Shown: positions 33,135 to 45,794 of the stretch, in pieces
How the letters are laid out: each line of letters starts with the position of its first letter
How positions within the stretch are numbered: position 1 is the stretch's first letter
NCBI GenBank assembly: GCA_014904985.1
Contig: MU128990.1
Coordinates: 1 to 64,000 of the forward strand
DNA from: Hydnum rufescens UP504
Lineage: Eukaryota; Basidiomycota; Agaricomycetes; Cantharellales; Hydnaceae
Direction of reading: 5' to 3'
DNA: 64,000 nt
Position numbers and translations under genes: made by a program
The notes under the pieces: model-generated
Told to the model about the DNA's origin: nothing
Databases searched by the model: none
Seen by the model: the letters and a program-made list of their open reading frames with translations, nothing else

Positions 33135-35202
33135 CAGTCTTCTCTCTTCGTATCGTCTTTACTGTCATCGCTTGATCGGGCGTCGGATTGCGGGCTGCAT
33201 ATCTTTTCTGTTCTGCAAAGAAATCTTTTTGTGATGTGACTGTCATGTGAGTTATGTGTGACACTGGGTGAACTCCAGCCCCTATATGGTGTGACAGCAA
33301 CAGAAACTAGCCGCTGGCGTTACATGCAATATATTATGTCTCCTGTGGCATCCTTTGGTATTGTAGTTTGCATTTATCTTGCCTAATTTCATAGGTCTCT
33401 CTTAGCTCTGTAATTCCCGCTACCTAGGTAGCGGGTCTTGAAACCGGAAATTCTCAGATCACATGAAATTCTTGTGACCCCTGAAAAAAGTGCGAACGCT
33501 CCACGTGATCTTGTCTACCTTTCCATCCCCTGTCCCTCTATGTTTGTCTCAGAGAGCTTCATGTCCTTAGTATGTATCACCTTGCCGGTTGAATTTCCGA
33601 ATATGTCGTGCCTGCCTTCTTCTATTAGCATCGCTATTGGATGTACAGGACCTAGGGAAATCATGCCGTCATGTGCCGATAATCACGGATCACGTGAGCG
33701 AGTTGAGCCCCGATGTGCAGCAGCCAGGAATCAAGCCCATCCTACCCGGGGATGTCAGCTTGCTTCCCTTGCACTAGCCACTTCGATGAGAACTTCTCAT
33801 GCTCTGTTTTTCGAGACGACTTTTCACCGACCCGCCATCCTTTCGAACAACCCGTATCTGAGACGAGGTCGCATAGTCATTTGCGCTTGCCTCTCGCATG
33901 TTCCGAGAGCCTGAAGTACACCTTGTTCAAAATCTTCAATCAGTTCGAAGCTAAGACCTTAGTGTTGCCCCCAATTCCAAGCGTGGATTGCCATTATGTA
34001 AGACGCCAGGTTTGGCAAGAATTCAGTCCAACTCTGGCTATTTCACCCAGCATTGACAAGGGTGTTACAGTCGTTAGACGGACAGCGTAACCTGTGCCCA
34101 TCTCTGGTTACACTAACGAAAACTCCCTAACCTTCCCATACCAAATAAATCATCAAAAGAGCCTCGAATCAAAACACAGAATACCATGCAACTTTGGATT
34201 GCTCTAGTGTATGGTGGATCAACGTGAAGGTAGCGGGCTGTGCCGCGCAGTCGGCCTTTGTAGTTATTGAAATAGCATAGTGTAGAGCCAGCCCATGTCC
34301 TCTGTGTCGGAGATCAAGGCTAAGCCGACTGCCTTTCTCGGACATTTCTCCTTTTATGAAACACCTTCCTTTTATATCCCATTGCTCATCAACCTGTATA
34401 GATTATCGGATAGGCTTTCCTCAGTCCTCTAATGCGAGACTGAGGTAAGCTGAGAAGTACTACTGCTCCACTCCTTTTCAGACTTCTTACATATTGTATA
34501 TAGTTCTATTATCCAGTATCTACATATCTGACACTCTGAGAATTTTAGACCTTAGTTCTTTGCACCATAGGAGCTGTCATTGTATCAAGGTCCTAGTTTT
34601 CAAAAATTTCATGCCTTCCTTCTATAAATTTGCTCATGTCAGCACTAGAGGAAAGCTATCAGAATAAACTTTGGACTGGGGAGGCCGCATGACTAGGCAG
34701 AGAAGGGATTCATCACTAAGTTGCACAAGTTGGTCAGTTCAGGGACTCAGTGTAAATACAACTGTTAATGTATGCACCTGAAGTGTACATATAGTCACAA
34801 CATTTACCTGCCCTTTGTGATTTAGTGTTTGCCATGATGAATGGTGACATGCATGATCTCTTTGGGGGCATTCTCAGTAACATCATACAGTCACTGGATA
34901 CTAAATTAATTAAGGATCAACAGCCAATTTGTGAGTAACAAGGCAAGCATGAGTAGATGGGATCACCAACTCATGATGTCTTGGTATGGACTACAAGGTA
35001 GGAGCACAGAACAAAGACACGATCCACTGTCCATGCTGCTGAAGCCAGTAACAACGACAGCGAGGAACAAGACACAACTAGGGAAACATTGCCCATCTGG
35101 GACTGGACTAAGGTATGTGAAAAGCTATAAACAACGAAAAAGTCAATGCGAAAGAGAGAAATATCGGTGTTATACAGATGGACCCAGTATCAGACCCTTC
35201 GT
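33135..35202. other. 2-kb intergenic region, no supported gene
   Basis: The left half contains short open frames on the plus strand (33438-33914 and 33713-34090) without motifs or splice partners. The right half is AT-rich with frequent stops. No tandem repeat or long inverted repeat stands out beyond a short perfect palindrome near 33420 (CTACCTAGGTAG). Confidence 0.5.
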
Positions 35203-37375
35203 TTACATAACTGCACTTAAACGAAGGTGTTCTACAAAGTCAATAAGAAATCTACCCAGCCGTGCCACGAACCGACAAATCAGGACTCGGCGTAGAAGAA
35301 ATAACAGACGGAGATAAAAAAAGAAACATACCGGACTTGTTCATAGGTCTCAATAGCCTTTGGACTCCTTCGCGCACGCACTACCCGTACAGCACTCTCA
35401 ACCAAGGCTAAGGCATCTCGGCGAACATATCCTGGGGTGGGCGGAGGAGCGCGCTCGATGGGGCCGCACATGCCCAATTTGAGCATCCAGCAACACGCAA
35501 TCAAGCCGGCCTGCAAATGGGTTGTTAGTTAAAAGAATTGGTCATAAGCCGCAAGGAACTGGACGGACCCTCCCGACACCTCCTCGACAGTGCACGAGCA
35601 CATGGATCCCCTTGAGTGTATAATCGTCTACAATGTGCGTGAGGTGATTATTTAGCGCGGCACAGTCAAGCGGAGCGAGTCCTTCAGGCATCGGTAACCT
35701 CAAGACATCTAGTCCAAAACACGACGCATATCCAAGATATGCGTCCCAAGGTGCACCTAAGAACTCCATCTCGTCGTCATCTAGACAACATATGATACAG
35801 CCCACGCCTAGGCTCTTAATTCGAGCGAGGTCCGCTTCGAGATCTCGACATATAGCACTTCGACCAGCTTTAGTGGCTCCTGTTCGAGCTGGACGTTAAA
35901 GTGATTCACTGAGGAATATTCATCGTGCTAACCGTTGAGGCGAACCTTCTTGCCTGGGCAGGATGAAAGCAGGATATTACCTAGAGTCGGCGGGCTGGGT
36001 GCCTTGTCTCCCCCCACATTTGCATCGTTGCTAGAACGATCACAAGGGACTCCTGGATTGGGCACTCGAGGCGATAGAGGCACAGAAGAGGGTCCGAGAG
36101 ACATCTTTCCTCCATATGGAATGGTACTTAGCAATGTCTGCACTGGGAAGGTGGAGGGACCGTGGTTCCTGTCTTGGCGTCTTTGACACTTCGGTACACT
36201 AACGGAACGAGCAGGTCCACTATGAGTCGACACGTACAGCGGTTGTTGAATACTCGTCAAGAGGTGTGGTAATGTGAGGTCGTTAGGAATTGAAAACATC
36301 GTAGGTTTTCTATTGTGCTGTGGTGATAACCTCGATGCAATCTGTGTTATCATGTCGGGAGGCACAACGGCGGCGATGCTATGTTATGTTTCGGTTATCA
36401 GGGTCGGCCTCGTATTACATAGGCACAACTCACTTGATAGGATGTGTGTGTGATGTTTTCGGGATTATAGGGACGCTTGGGACTGATGATGGGGATGGTA
36501 AAGACAAATTATTTTCGGTGCATTTCGGTATGTTTGTTCCAGCCATGGAGGTGGTGATTGCCAAAGAAAGAGCTTGCTCAAGAGACGAAGAGAGCGGTAA
36601 GTCTACAGACGAAAAGGAACGAATGTCTTCGTCACTTAAGCTTGGTGTAGCACATGATGGGTCTGGCGGGGGTCCGGGGGAGGCACGCAAGGAGAATAGA
36701 GACATCTCTGCTATAGAAGATGTGCGAGGACCTCCATCATTAGGCGAACGTAACGAATACTCTGGGGGTATAACGACTGTCTTTTGGGTCTCGTTCACGC
36801 GAGGGGAGAATGTGGCAGTTGCTGGGAAAAACGCCTGCTCTTGAGCGGATATCGCCTGTTTTTCACGTAATGATTTGATGTGCTTAGGCAAATGGATACT
36901 AAGGGGCGTGTATCTGCCGCTGCTACCTGAGAAGTATAATAACTTAATAAAGCGGGAGTGCACATATATCATCCCCGGTACACACCTGCTTCGCCATGCT
37001 TAAGTCTATTGTAGTCAGAAAGGTGGTGATGACTACACAATGGTGCGAGCTGGGAAAAATAAGACACCATTGGGGAAATTCAACAGAAGGGACTGAACGC
37101 ACCACTGCTGCAAGTAGCATATCCTCAGGCGAGACAGGGTAACCCGAAGGTTGATCTGTTTCTGCTTCAGCGAGAGCTACGAGCTGCGAAAGCTGCTGCG
37201 TGGTAAATTCAGTGTTTCCGCGCCAAATCTGAGGCTCAAAGCGAGGCCGAAGCGGCTCGCTGTCGGTTTTGTTTGTCAGAAGGAGTGTCTGTGGCATAGG
37301 CTCATGAGTTGGGGGTTGATATGGACCTCGATCCACTGGCAATGCCCTCGGAGACCGCCGAAACTCTGTTTCCAA
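35203..37375 (-). CDS. Dual-specificity protein phosphatase with disordered N-terminal region
   Basis: Exon 1 starts at ATG 37375 (METEFRRSPRALP) and ends at a GTG|GTGCGT donor near 37100. A 13-nt microexon (HGEA plus one base, near 37000) fits both splice phases and leads to the long exon GRYTPLSIHLPKHIKSLREK. A third intron (GTGAGT...ACATAG, about 36433-36382) leads to the Ser/Pro-rich middle, and after another intron the phosphatase domain: AICRDLEADLARIKSLGVGC, CCLDDDEMEFLG, then the active site VLVHCRGGVGRAGLIACCWM, where CX5R is CRGGVGR with the nucleophilic Cys. The intron 35567 to about 35516 splits the signature loop. The end is EHLRLSAVM and TAA at 35203. Such enzymes dephosphorylate Ser/Thr/Tyr. 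Divergent from chitin synthase. Confidence 0.84.
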
Positions 37376-37607
37376 TCCTTGCCATACCGACTTCTTAGCC
37401 TTTTCCCGCTCATTTCATTTTGCACTCTGTGCCGTTCGACTGCTCATAACACACGTTTTTGTTGTGGCCTCTGCTGGGCCTTTTACCCTGGGTTCGTGTT
37501 CAGCATCCTTAATGTCGTTCTCTTATTCGATCAATTGGGCTTGACAAGAAATCATCACCAGCGTGCCGGTACTCTCTCTGAATAATCAGTCGCTCTAGCG
37601 TACCCCG
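37376..37607. promoter_or_regulatory. Bidirectional promoter region (phosphatase / chitin synthase)
   Basis: Only 232 bp separate the two start codons on opposite strands. CT-rich tracts occur on the plus strand toward the chitin synthase start. No TATA box stands out. A shared regulatory region is inferred from spacing. Confidence 0.55.
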
Positions 37608-40600
37608 ATGACCGGACCTCACCCCGTCTATTCGCTTCCTGAATTCGTTGATTCCTCGGTTCCCCTCCCCACTTCACGACCGCCACCCGTTCGCACCCCG
37701 ACTCGAGCAGGCCCCAGCTTACGGCGTGGAAAGACTCTCACTCGACCAGAGAGGGGCGTCGCTCCAGCTCCCTTGATAAAGCCTCCAGCCACTCTTTCCT
37801 CCGGTGTCCCTCTCGGCGCTATCCCTTCTTCGTCAACTTTGGATGCTTGGACCTTTTTTAGTCATGTTGTGACGTTTTGGGCCCCTCCCGTTCTTCTCTC
37901 CAATGTTGGTGGAATGCATGATGGGTCTACTCGACAGGCCTGGCGCGAGAAAGTAACCCTTTGCTTCATCGCATTAGTTCTTGGGGGTTTGGTTGGCTTC
38001 GCCACCGTGGGCTTGGATCGTGTACTCTGCCCCCCAAGCTCTTCGTCTAATCCCGCTCTCTACGTTCGGATGGGTACCGTGCCTGGGACTCTCGGCATCC
38101 GTGGCCTGCAGTTCAATGTCAGCGATGCCAATCCGACAAACGGTGTCGATTTTCTCAAATTATCTCAGTCTCTTCCTGGCGCCGATATCACCAATTTATT
38201 CACTCGTTCATTCAGCGACTTTCCTGCGTGCCAAAGTCTGTCATACAAGGTTGCTTCCGATACTCCTTGCGCTCAGGGAGCATGTCCGCTAGGTTCCCTC
38301 AGCCTGTCCACATTGTCTGCTGCACGTATTAGGAATACAACATTTCGTGTAGGCTATGACTGGAAGCAAGTAGCTAATCTCACGAGCTATTTTGTACTGG
38401 ACGGTGTCGTCCTCAACATGACGCCGTACCTGACTGCCCATCCATCGACCATTCCAGGCGACCCCGTCGATTTGGCAATTCGGACGCTTCTGACAGGTGG
38501 GCGAACCTCATCGGGTAAAGATGGAACGCGACTATTCTATAGTCGGCCAGCGCTGCGAAGTACGGTTCCCTGCTTGATGGAGCGGTACACGGCGGGTAGC
38601 ATAGACAAAATCAGTCCAGGATGCTTCATCAGCAACCTCTTCTTATATACTGGCCTCATCGTCATTCTTGGACTAGTACTCGCCCGGTTCGCCATGGCAT
38701 GCGTATTCAGTTGGTTTATCAGTGCTCGCCTCTCAGCATCCCCCAAGAATCTCAGTCGAACCGTCATCAGCCCTTCTGTGCTTCCCGAAGGGGCGAACGT
38801 TGCTATGGATAATGCAAATGGAACAGCACCGTGGGCGAGAGGCACTCGAAAGGTTGGCAATAACAAGATTGTCAAGGCCAACAAATCCTTTAGTCCATCG
38901 GCTTCCTCCACACTCGTCTCAACGGTGTCTCAGAACGGGTCCTCGCCTACAATCTCGATGGCTCAGATTGGCGCCGAATTGTTCTGTGTATGTCTCGTAA
39001 CGTGTTATTCGGAAGGCGAGGACTCGTTGCGCACTACCCTGGATTCGATTTCCAATACATCGTATAGCGACAACAGGAAGCTCCTCTTTGTCGTTGCAGA
39101 TGGCATGATCACGGGCGCTGGGGAAAAGAGGAGTACCCCAGATATTTGCGTATCTTTACTGGAAGCGGATCCGAGATTTGGCACTCCCACCCCCATGAGT
39201 TACATCGCGGTTGGGTCTGGATCAAAGAAGCAAAACCGGGCTATGGTTTACGCCGGCCACTATAGTACGTCTGTAATATCTACTTTTCGAGGTTTTGCAG
39301 TAGCTTATGACGTGTGCGTAGCTGTGTCTGGACGGCGTACGCCAACAGTAATTGTCGTCAAATGCGGAACCGAAGCCGAAGCAGTGAACGATAAAAAGCC
39401 TGGTAATCGGGGGAAACGGGATGGCCAACTCATCCTCATGAACTTTTTTTCCCGTGTTACATACAACGATCGAATGACGCCATTAGATTTTGACCTCTTC
39501 AGAAAGATTCATGCCCTCATGGGTGTCACCCCCGACTACTTCGAGGCGTGTCTTATGGTGAGTTGATTTGAACACCTTCCCCTCTCCTCAGGCCTCTCTG
39601 ACCCTCTTCCGGCTGGCATTTCACGCATACCCAGGTGGATGCCGATACCAAAGTGTACCCGAAATCCCTGCAACAACTTGTGAACACTTTGCATCACGAC
39701 AACTTGATCATGGGAGTTTGTGGCGAGACCCGAATAGCTAACAAACGGCAATCATGGGTCACCGCGATCCAAGTGTATGAGTACTTCATTTCTCACCACC
39801 TTGCCAAGGCCTTCGAGTCTGTGTTTGGCGGTGTCACTTGCCTTCCTGGTTGTTTCTCGATGTACCGTCTCAAGGCTCGCAAAGTCACGGATGACGATTG
39901 GGTACCACTCATTGTACATCCGGATATTGTGCGCGAGTACAGTCAGAGCGAGGTGACTACGCTACACCAGAAAAACCTTCTCCTTCTCGGGGAAGATCGG
40001 TTCCTCACTACTATCCTCTTGCGCACATTCCCTAATCGTAAAATGATGTTCTGTCCCCAAGCCCGATGCCGCACTGTGGCTCCTGATACCTTCGCGGTTC
40101 TCCTTTCTCAACGGCGTAGATGGATCAATTCGACGATTCACAACCTCATGGAGCTTGTCAAGGTTCGAAATCTATGCGGCACGTTCTGCTTCAGCATGCA
40201 GTTTGTTGTATTTATGGATCTACTGGGCACCGTTGTGCTTCCTGTCGCCATTTGCCTCACATATGCTCTCATTGTTAATATGGCAATAACTCCCCCCAAA
40301 TCCTTCGCTCAGGCTATCCCATTATTACTCTTGATCGCCGTGATTGGTCTTCCTGGCGTTCTCATTCTCATCACGACAAGAAAGATCGTCTACGTGTTCT
40401 GGATGTTCATTTACCTTGCTGCTCTCCCCATCTGGAATTTTGTACTTCCTGTCTATTCGTTTTGGCATTTTGATGACTTTTCTTGGGGTGAAACTAGGTC
40501 TGTCTCCTTATCTTCTGATTACTTTCCCGAAATCGCTAACTCATTGGGTGCGATCTGCAGAAAAGTGGAAGGGGAAGGCAAGGACAAAGGCCACGGTGGT

Positions 40601-41371
40601 GATGATGGACAAGCAGCCAGTACTGCTGCTCCATTACGACGATGGGAGGATTGGGAGCGTTCCCGATTGAAGAAAATCCGACGAGATGAGAAGCGCAGGC
40701 GCGATCTTGCTCGTAATTTCCCTGGTGGATACATTGAAGGTGGTGATCACCTGCACCCCAGGCATGATAACGAGATGCATGCATCTTACTATGAAAATGC
40801 CTCGGATACACTCTCCATTGTTTCGTCTGCGGCTGAGGATGACCAATGGGGGACACAGATCGGGGCGTACAATGAAAATCATTCTGCCTTCCCGCCTCCA
40901 CCCGCCACCCTTCTCGCCCCTCAACCCGAAGTATTGCAACATGCGCAGACCGTCGGTATGGATGAGTTGGAGGCGATGCTTGACCAAGGCTTCGAAGTTG
41001 CTAGTCCAACTCCGAGTCCTATGGAACCATCATCACGTCGCCAGTCCCATCACCTTCCATCAAACCAACATACTATCACCCGCTATCAGTTATCTGAGAG
41101 GCTACCCCTTCAACCTCAACACTCTCAATCAGAGCCTATCGACTCCCTTGGTCCACTGTCTCTTCGTCCGAAGGATTCGGCACCCCCGCGGTCCCGTGCA
41201 ATCTCTCCTATCTCGCCGACCACTTCGTCGCATGGCATTAGCTCAGCACTGGGTTCCGAGTGGAAAACGCATGCCAAGAAGAGAAGCGGTGGTGGCGTTG
41301 ATGACGAGGACTGGGGGCCTCTTGGACCTCTCGGAGGCTCTCCCCGATTACCCTCTTCGAGGAGAATATGA
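37608..41371 (+). CDS. Chitin synthase, class IV-like, four exons, about 1188 aa
   Basis: Exons 37608-39264, 39322-39557, 39635-40497 and 40561-41371; the last intron (63 nt) is a multiple of three. The disordered N-terminus is followed by a TM segment ([20 protein letters not shown]), a lumenal domain with paired cysteines, and a second TM ([20 protein letters not shown]). The GT2 catalytic core shows [20 protein letters not shown], the acceptor-side [19 protein letters not shown] and the processive-synthase signature [12 protein letters not shown]. Five or more TM helices follow. The C-terminal 290 residues are disordered and acidic. No myosin head is present, and the domain order fits class IV (CHS3 type). 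The enzyme makes chitin at the plasma membrane from UDP-GlcNAc. Length matches the class (about 1100-1250 aa). Confidence 0.93.
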
Positions 41372-42079
41372 CCTGCGTCATTATTTAGCAGGACGTGGAC
41401 GATGACGGACCATACACATGTGTTGCGATGCTGCCTCTTGTCACATACTCTCATGATCACTTCTAATACTGTCACCATTCCCTTTCCAAAGACCATCCGT
41501 TTCGTTTGCATGCCCTGGTTTACGGTCCTTTTGTACCATTTCATTTCACCGGTTCTTATATCATTGGTTCTGGCTTCGGGTCATTGATGTTTGTTGCAAG
41601 AATCATATTCCCCGAATCATGGCCCGGGTGGGAGTACACATTGGGATCGGGGCAAATATTTTATAATAATTGGTGGAGTTAGCGGTAGCCTTAACATTAT
41701 GGAATATGATGTGGTGAACTACACTTGGGTTGTTCGATAGCCAAAAGATCAGGGCATACGGGTAAAGAACATCATTCCAAATGCGAGAGAACATGTTCTT
41801 GGTGCCTATCCCCACGATGCAGTCAAGCGCGTTTGACGACGGGATGGTGTAGATCACGGCTGACTAGCATGGAGACATTCGCAGACAACATGTGTAGACC
41901 CAGTACTCGAAAACGAATTGCTTAAGTTACAGGAACCAGAAAATAGCGGTCTTGGAAGATTACAGGTATCGTATGCTGACTGAAGCCTAGCGAACAGATG
42001 GTCGCGGTAGGCACGGAGATCTCACCGAGCCAGATATGTTAGTGTTCACTACACACACAATGCACAGATTGACGTACAA
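41372..42079. other. Intergenic region between chitin synthase and the Zn2Cys6 gene
   Basis: These two genes converge. No coding exon with motif support; part of it may be the untranslated or last small exon of the Zn2Cys6 gene, whose 3' end I could not fix. Confidence 0.45.
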
Positions 42080-44911
42080 GTGCTGTTGCTGAAAATTTGG
42101 ACCACTGAGTCTAGGATAGGGGCAATTTGTGTGGCGACTTCTAATAGAGCCATCAGGGCGTTATCGTTCTCCCAAAGGTGAAGGCAACTAATACATCAAG
42201 CTCAGTAAGCATTCATTTGTAGATGACTTAGTCTGTCACACCGAGCTATTTGATCCGCGAAGATCCTGGCTCCAGTTTCAGCAATGTCAAAACGGAAGGT
42301 TTCTAATGAATATTCGTACCAGATGAGATATGGGTTCCACCGTAATTGACCTCTCAAGGTAACAATGAAGTCGGGGTGATCTACGACTTTCGCAAAAAAT
42401 TGCACATGCTCGACTTGACAAAAAGGATTAGCTATCATCAAGATTTGTCGCGTAGACGCTTGGTACGTACTCCATTCCTCGGTCTCTTTTTTTTGGGGAA
42501 GGAGCCGCCCTGCATGAACAGATGGCACATACTTGGAGAAGTTATATGTGACCGTCATCCTCACCCTGCAAACAATAATGAGCAATATGCCAATAATAAA
42601 AATTGGAGACCATTGATAGCTCAACAATTGAAGATATTGCCGCCCGGCCCAAAAATAATATTCCTCAGTCTTGCATGTATGCCTGTTGTTCAGCGCCTCT
42701 TCGATACGTGCCACTTCGAGCCAGGCTTCAATAGCAAAGGCAGCACGGTCGTGATCGTCTGATAGAGGGCTATCTTGCATGTCCAAGCAGCTATTCGACA
42801 GCAACAACGCACGACAGTAAAGTGCCCAAACCGAATCTTTTCCCTCCGATGGAAAGCCCCGGGATATATGAAGAGCCTCCCCGGGGAACAGCAAAGCATA
42901 CTTTTTAAGAGTTGTATTGATTCAGTGGCTGTTCTTAGGTGAGGAACACACTTCAGCTCACATTCGACGGTTTCGCAGACCTGAATTTCAATCGAGGCTC
43001 CGAGAAAGCAATATGATGGGCGGAATAAGCGGAAAACATAGCAAGACTTGTGAAACGGAGTGTCAGGAGGGCGAAGGATGGAAAGAAACTAAAATGAACA
43101 CACGCGTTCCATACGACGGTCCTACTTTGTTCTCGTGCGATCATCGTCTCAGTCCAATATGGATGATAACCAGGGGATCCCAGCCAGCCGCGTCCGATTG
43201 CACTGCCCCCATGATTTTCGGATGTCATGTACAAGGATGAACAATTGCATGAACGGTTCGTTGAAGTTGATAGTGAGGCTGAAGATGGAGGGACAGTGCC
43301 GGATGCTGCAGGAAGTTGGGGAACGGCGAGCGTAGAGGCCCACTCTCGCTCTGGATGGGCTTTGGGTGGCGATAGGGGATGAGGAGTGGGCACCGTAGGT
43401 GCTGCGTTGGGAAGAAAGATAGAAACCGAAGGATCAGTGGCATCCAAGGATGGAAGGGATAGGGAGCTCAGAACGGCGTCTAGCATAAGGAATGCGGACC
43501 TGGAGCGATCGTCCGATTGTGATGGGATGAGGACAAGATTCGAAGAGCGTAAGCATCTGTGATTAACGTGGCGATTGGTGTAAATAGGCTGAAGGGCATC
43601 AATGATAAAATAAGCATACAAAGGATGCCTGAACCAAGTTGGGATCAAACCAGCCTGCATTGACAGATGCTTCAAATGCCGCCTGGGCGGCAGATTGGAG
43701 TAGCTTTAGAAGGAATGATCAGAATGAAAGGATCGAAACTCTGCAGGTCGACCTTACCATTGCCCGCTCTAGGAGTTGGCCCTGGCCACCGACAGACTGC
43801 ATGAGGCTAGATAGGGCGAGTGCAGCCAGGGGGAGGCTGGGTTGCAATTGCTCGCGGCCTACTGGATATAGCAGAGCACTATTCGATGTGGAGAGGTCAG
43901 TAGATGATAAAACAATGCAGCTACTAACTTACTTCACAAATTGTGGAATGCGTACAAAAGAAAGGACATGACTGGAATTTTGGAAGAAAAGTCTCAAGTC
44001 CGTGGTGATTGTTTGAACACTACAAGTAGTTCAGTGGGGAAGTTCTATGAAGAGAATGGACGGTATACTGACGCAGTTTGTCGGTCCGAAGAATATATGC
44101 CAAGGAGTGCATCCCACCATGATTGGCGGTAAAACTGTAGAGAGGGGGCAAGATTGATGCTTGGGGCATTGTTCCAAACAAGCCGATTATTATGCCTGTA
44201 AATAAGGCATCGAATAATAGAGAAAACCACTCGGTATGTGTTAACGACACTACAGACCATGCGAAAACACCGCTAGCGACGGCGATAGCAGCCGCGACGG
44301 GACCAGTGTGAAGAGTGCTCCCGCGTGGATGTTGCCCAAGAACCTCTTTCTGGAAGAGCCTGAGCCAGGGGTTCAAAATATAGGACAACAGAATAGTCTC
44401 ACGATGGTGGGAAAGTCGACCTTGCAGAAGTCCATAGTATTCGGGATGAGTTGGCCCAAACCAGGATGGACCACGGGAGGGCTATGCGCTTGTCGCGGCT
44501 CAGTATGTGTACAGTGTTGCGGTTCACCAGTTGTTGAATCGTGCGAGGCCTTAGGCTGGGGCAAAGTGGCGGAGACCCCGAGGAGGGAAGCTGAGGTGTT
44601 TGAACTGTATATCTGCGCGCACGACGCTGGATCGACCAAGGTAGCAGGAGGCCCAGCATGCTCCTTTGGACCTCCGGGTCGTCGCCGTCTCGCCCCAGGG
44701 ATTTTGTCTGGGCCTCGCCGCTTCTGCTTAGTATCGTAGACACAAGTGATATTTCGAGCGAGACAGCCATTGCAAGCCGGCTGGCCATCACATTTGACTT
44801 TTCTGGCACGACTACGGCGGAAGACCGGTGAGGTGGAATACTTGGTGGGCATCGCCAGACTCACCAGGAACGACACGCCTTCATAGAACGCGGAACAGTG
44901 GGAAATGGCAT
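42080..44911 (-). CDS. Zn2Cys6 transcription factor with fungal-specific middle domain (3' end uncertain)
   Basis: Exon 1 (44911-44865) and exon 2 (from 44811) join across GTGAGT...CGTAG to give the binuclear cluster ACRSCRARKVKCD followed by PACNGCLARNITC: C-x2-C-x6-C-x5-C-x2-C-x6-C, binding two zinc ions. A basic linker (QKRRGPDKIPGARRRR) follows. A frame change after about 44540, by intron or indel, leads to YYGLLQGRLSHHRETILLSY, then several exons through 43000. The later region, LFPGEALHISRG, DSVWALYCRALLLSNSC and AFAIEAWLEVARIEEALN, matches the long middle region of a common basidiomycete group of these factors, and an exon at about 42090-42180 (LHLWENDNALMALLE) continues it. DNA-binding regulator in the nucleus; target genes unknown. 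Some exon borders remain unset. Confidence 0.8.
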
Positions 44912-45794
44912 GCCACTAGATGATTCAGGGGGTCGGACAGTCGGAACTGATTGGGGAATCAACCGCTCAATCTAAGCACCAGACCCGAGGATTTAAACAA
45001 AGGGTCAAGGGGATATGGTCCTCACGAAGATTGAAGAGAGCTGAAAAAGAACAAGAACAAGGGTCATTGGTTATTATGTACGCCACGCAAGTTAGCCACG
45101 CGACGTAACTATGGATCTGACGATTACCCTGCGACAGAGATACGACTGAGATTAAGGGCAGAGCTAGGGCGATAGCGAGAAACGTTATTGTAATTACTTC
45201 ATTTTAGTGGACACAAAGAAGAAACACCGCACATGTTTTCTATGGACAGAGAATGCGTAGGTAACCAGAAAGAGATAGCCACCGACACCTCGTAGATTAG
45301 ATGGATGGATGTTCCATTTGATTTGGACTTCTGCCAGGGAAGTGCTGTAGAATCGCGAACATTTCAACCCAACCCATACCTATCTACCCCCACGTGGAAG
45401 ATGGGCGGAGTTGCTTGCGCCGACGCCGGTGGTCATAATGGCACCAAGGCAACCAACAGCCCTGGTCACAGCCATGTTACCTAACCAAACGCCAGATCGA
45501 ATTTTGAGGGGTTAGGATCAGGGTCAGATTCGACTGCGGAGTGTGTCTGCAACCACAACCAGCCAATTCTCGCCAGCGAATTCCTTCCATTAGCACAACG
45601 CTCTTGGGAAGGGTGAGTCGGCCGAAGCCGCGTTAGCTTCCGGCGTCCAAGCGCTCCGACACCTGACTTTTGACCGTGCATGTGGCAAGGGATTTCACCC
45701 ACCTGCACAATTAGATCTGCCGTTAAATGCAACAGAGATGACCACCTTGACTGGCACAGCCTGTGCCTAACCCTACAGTATTTCCCCTGATACA
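44912..45794. other. Intergenic region, no supported gene
   Basis: About 880 bp between the start of the Zn2Cys6 gene and the 3' end of the dipeptidase gene. Open frames here are short and without motifs. It should hold the promoter of the Zn2Cys6 gene. Confidence 0.5.

Noticed and set aside
34931..35317. 128-codon plus-strand open frame
   Set aside because: It overlaps the last exons of the phosphatase gene on the other strand and has no recognisable motif.
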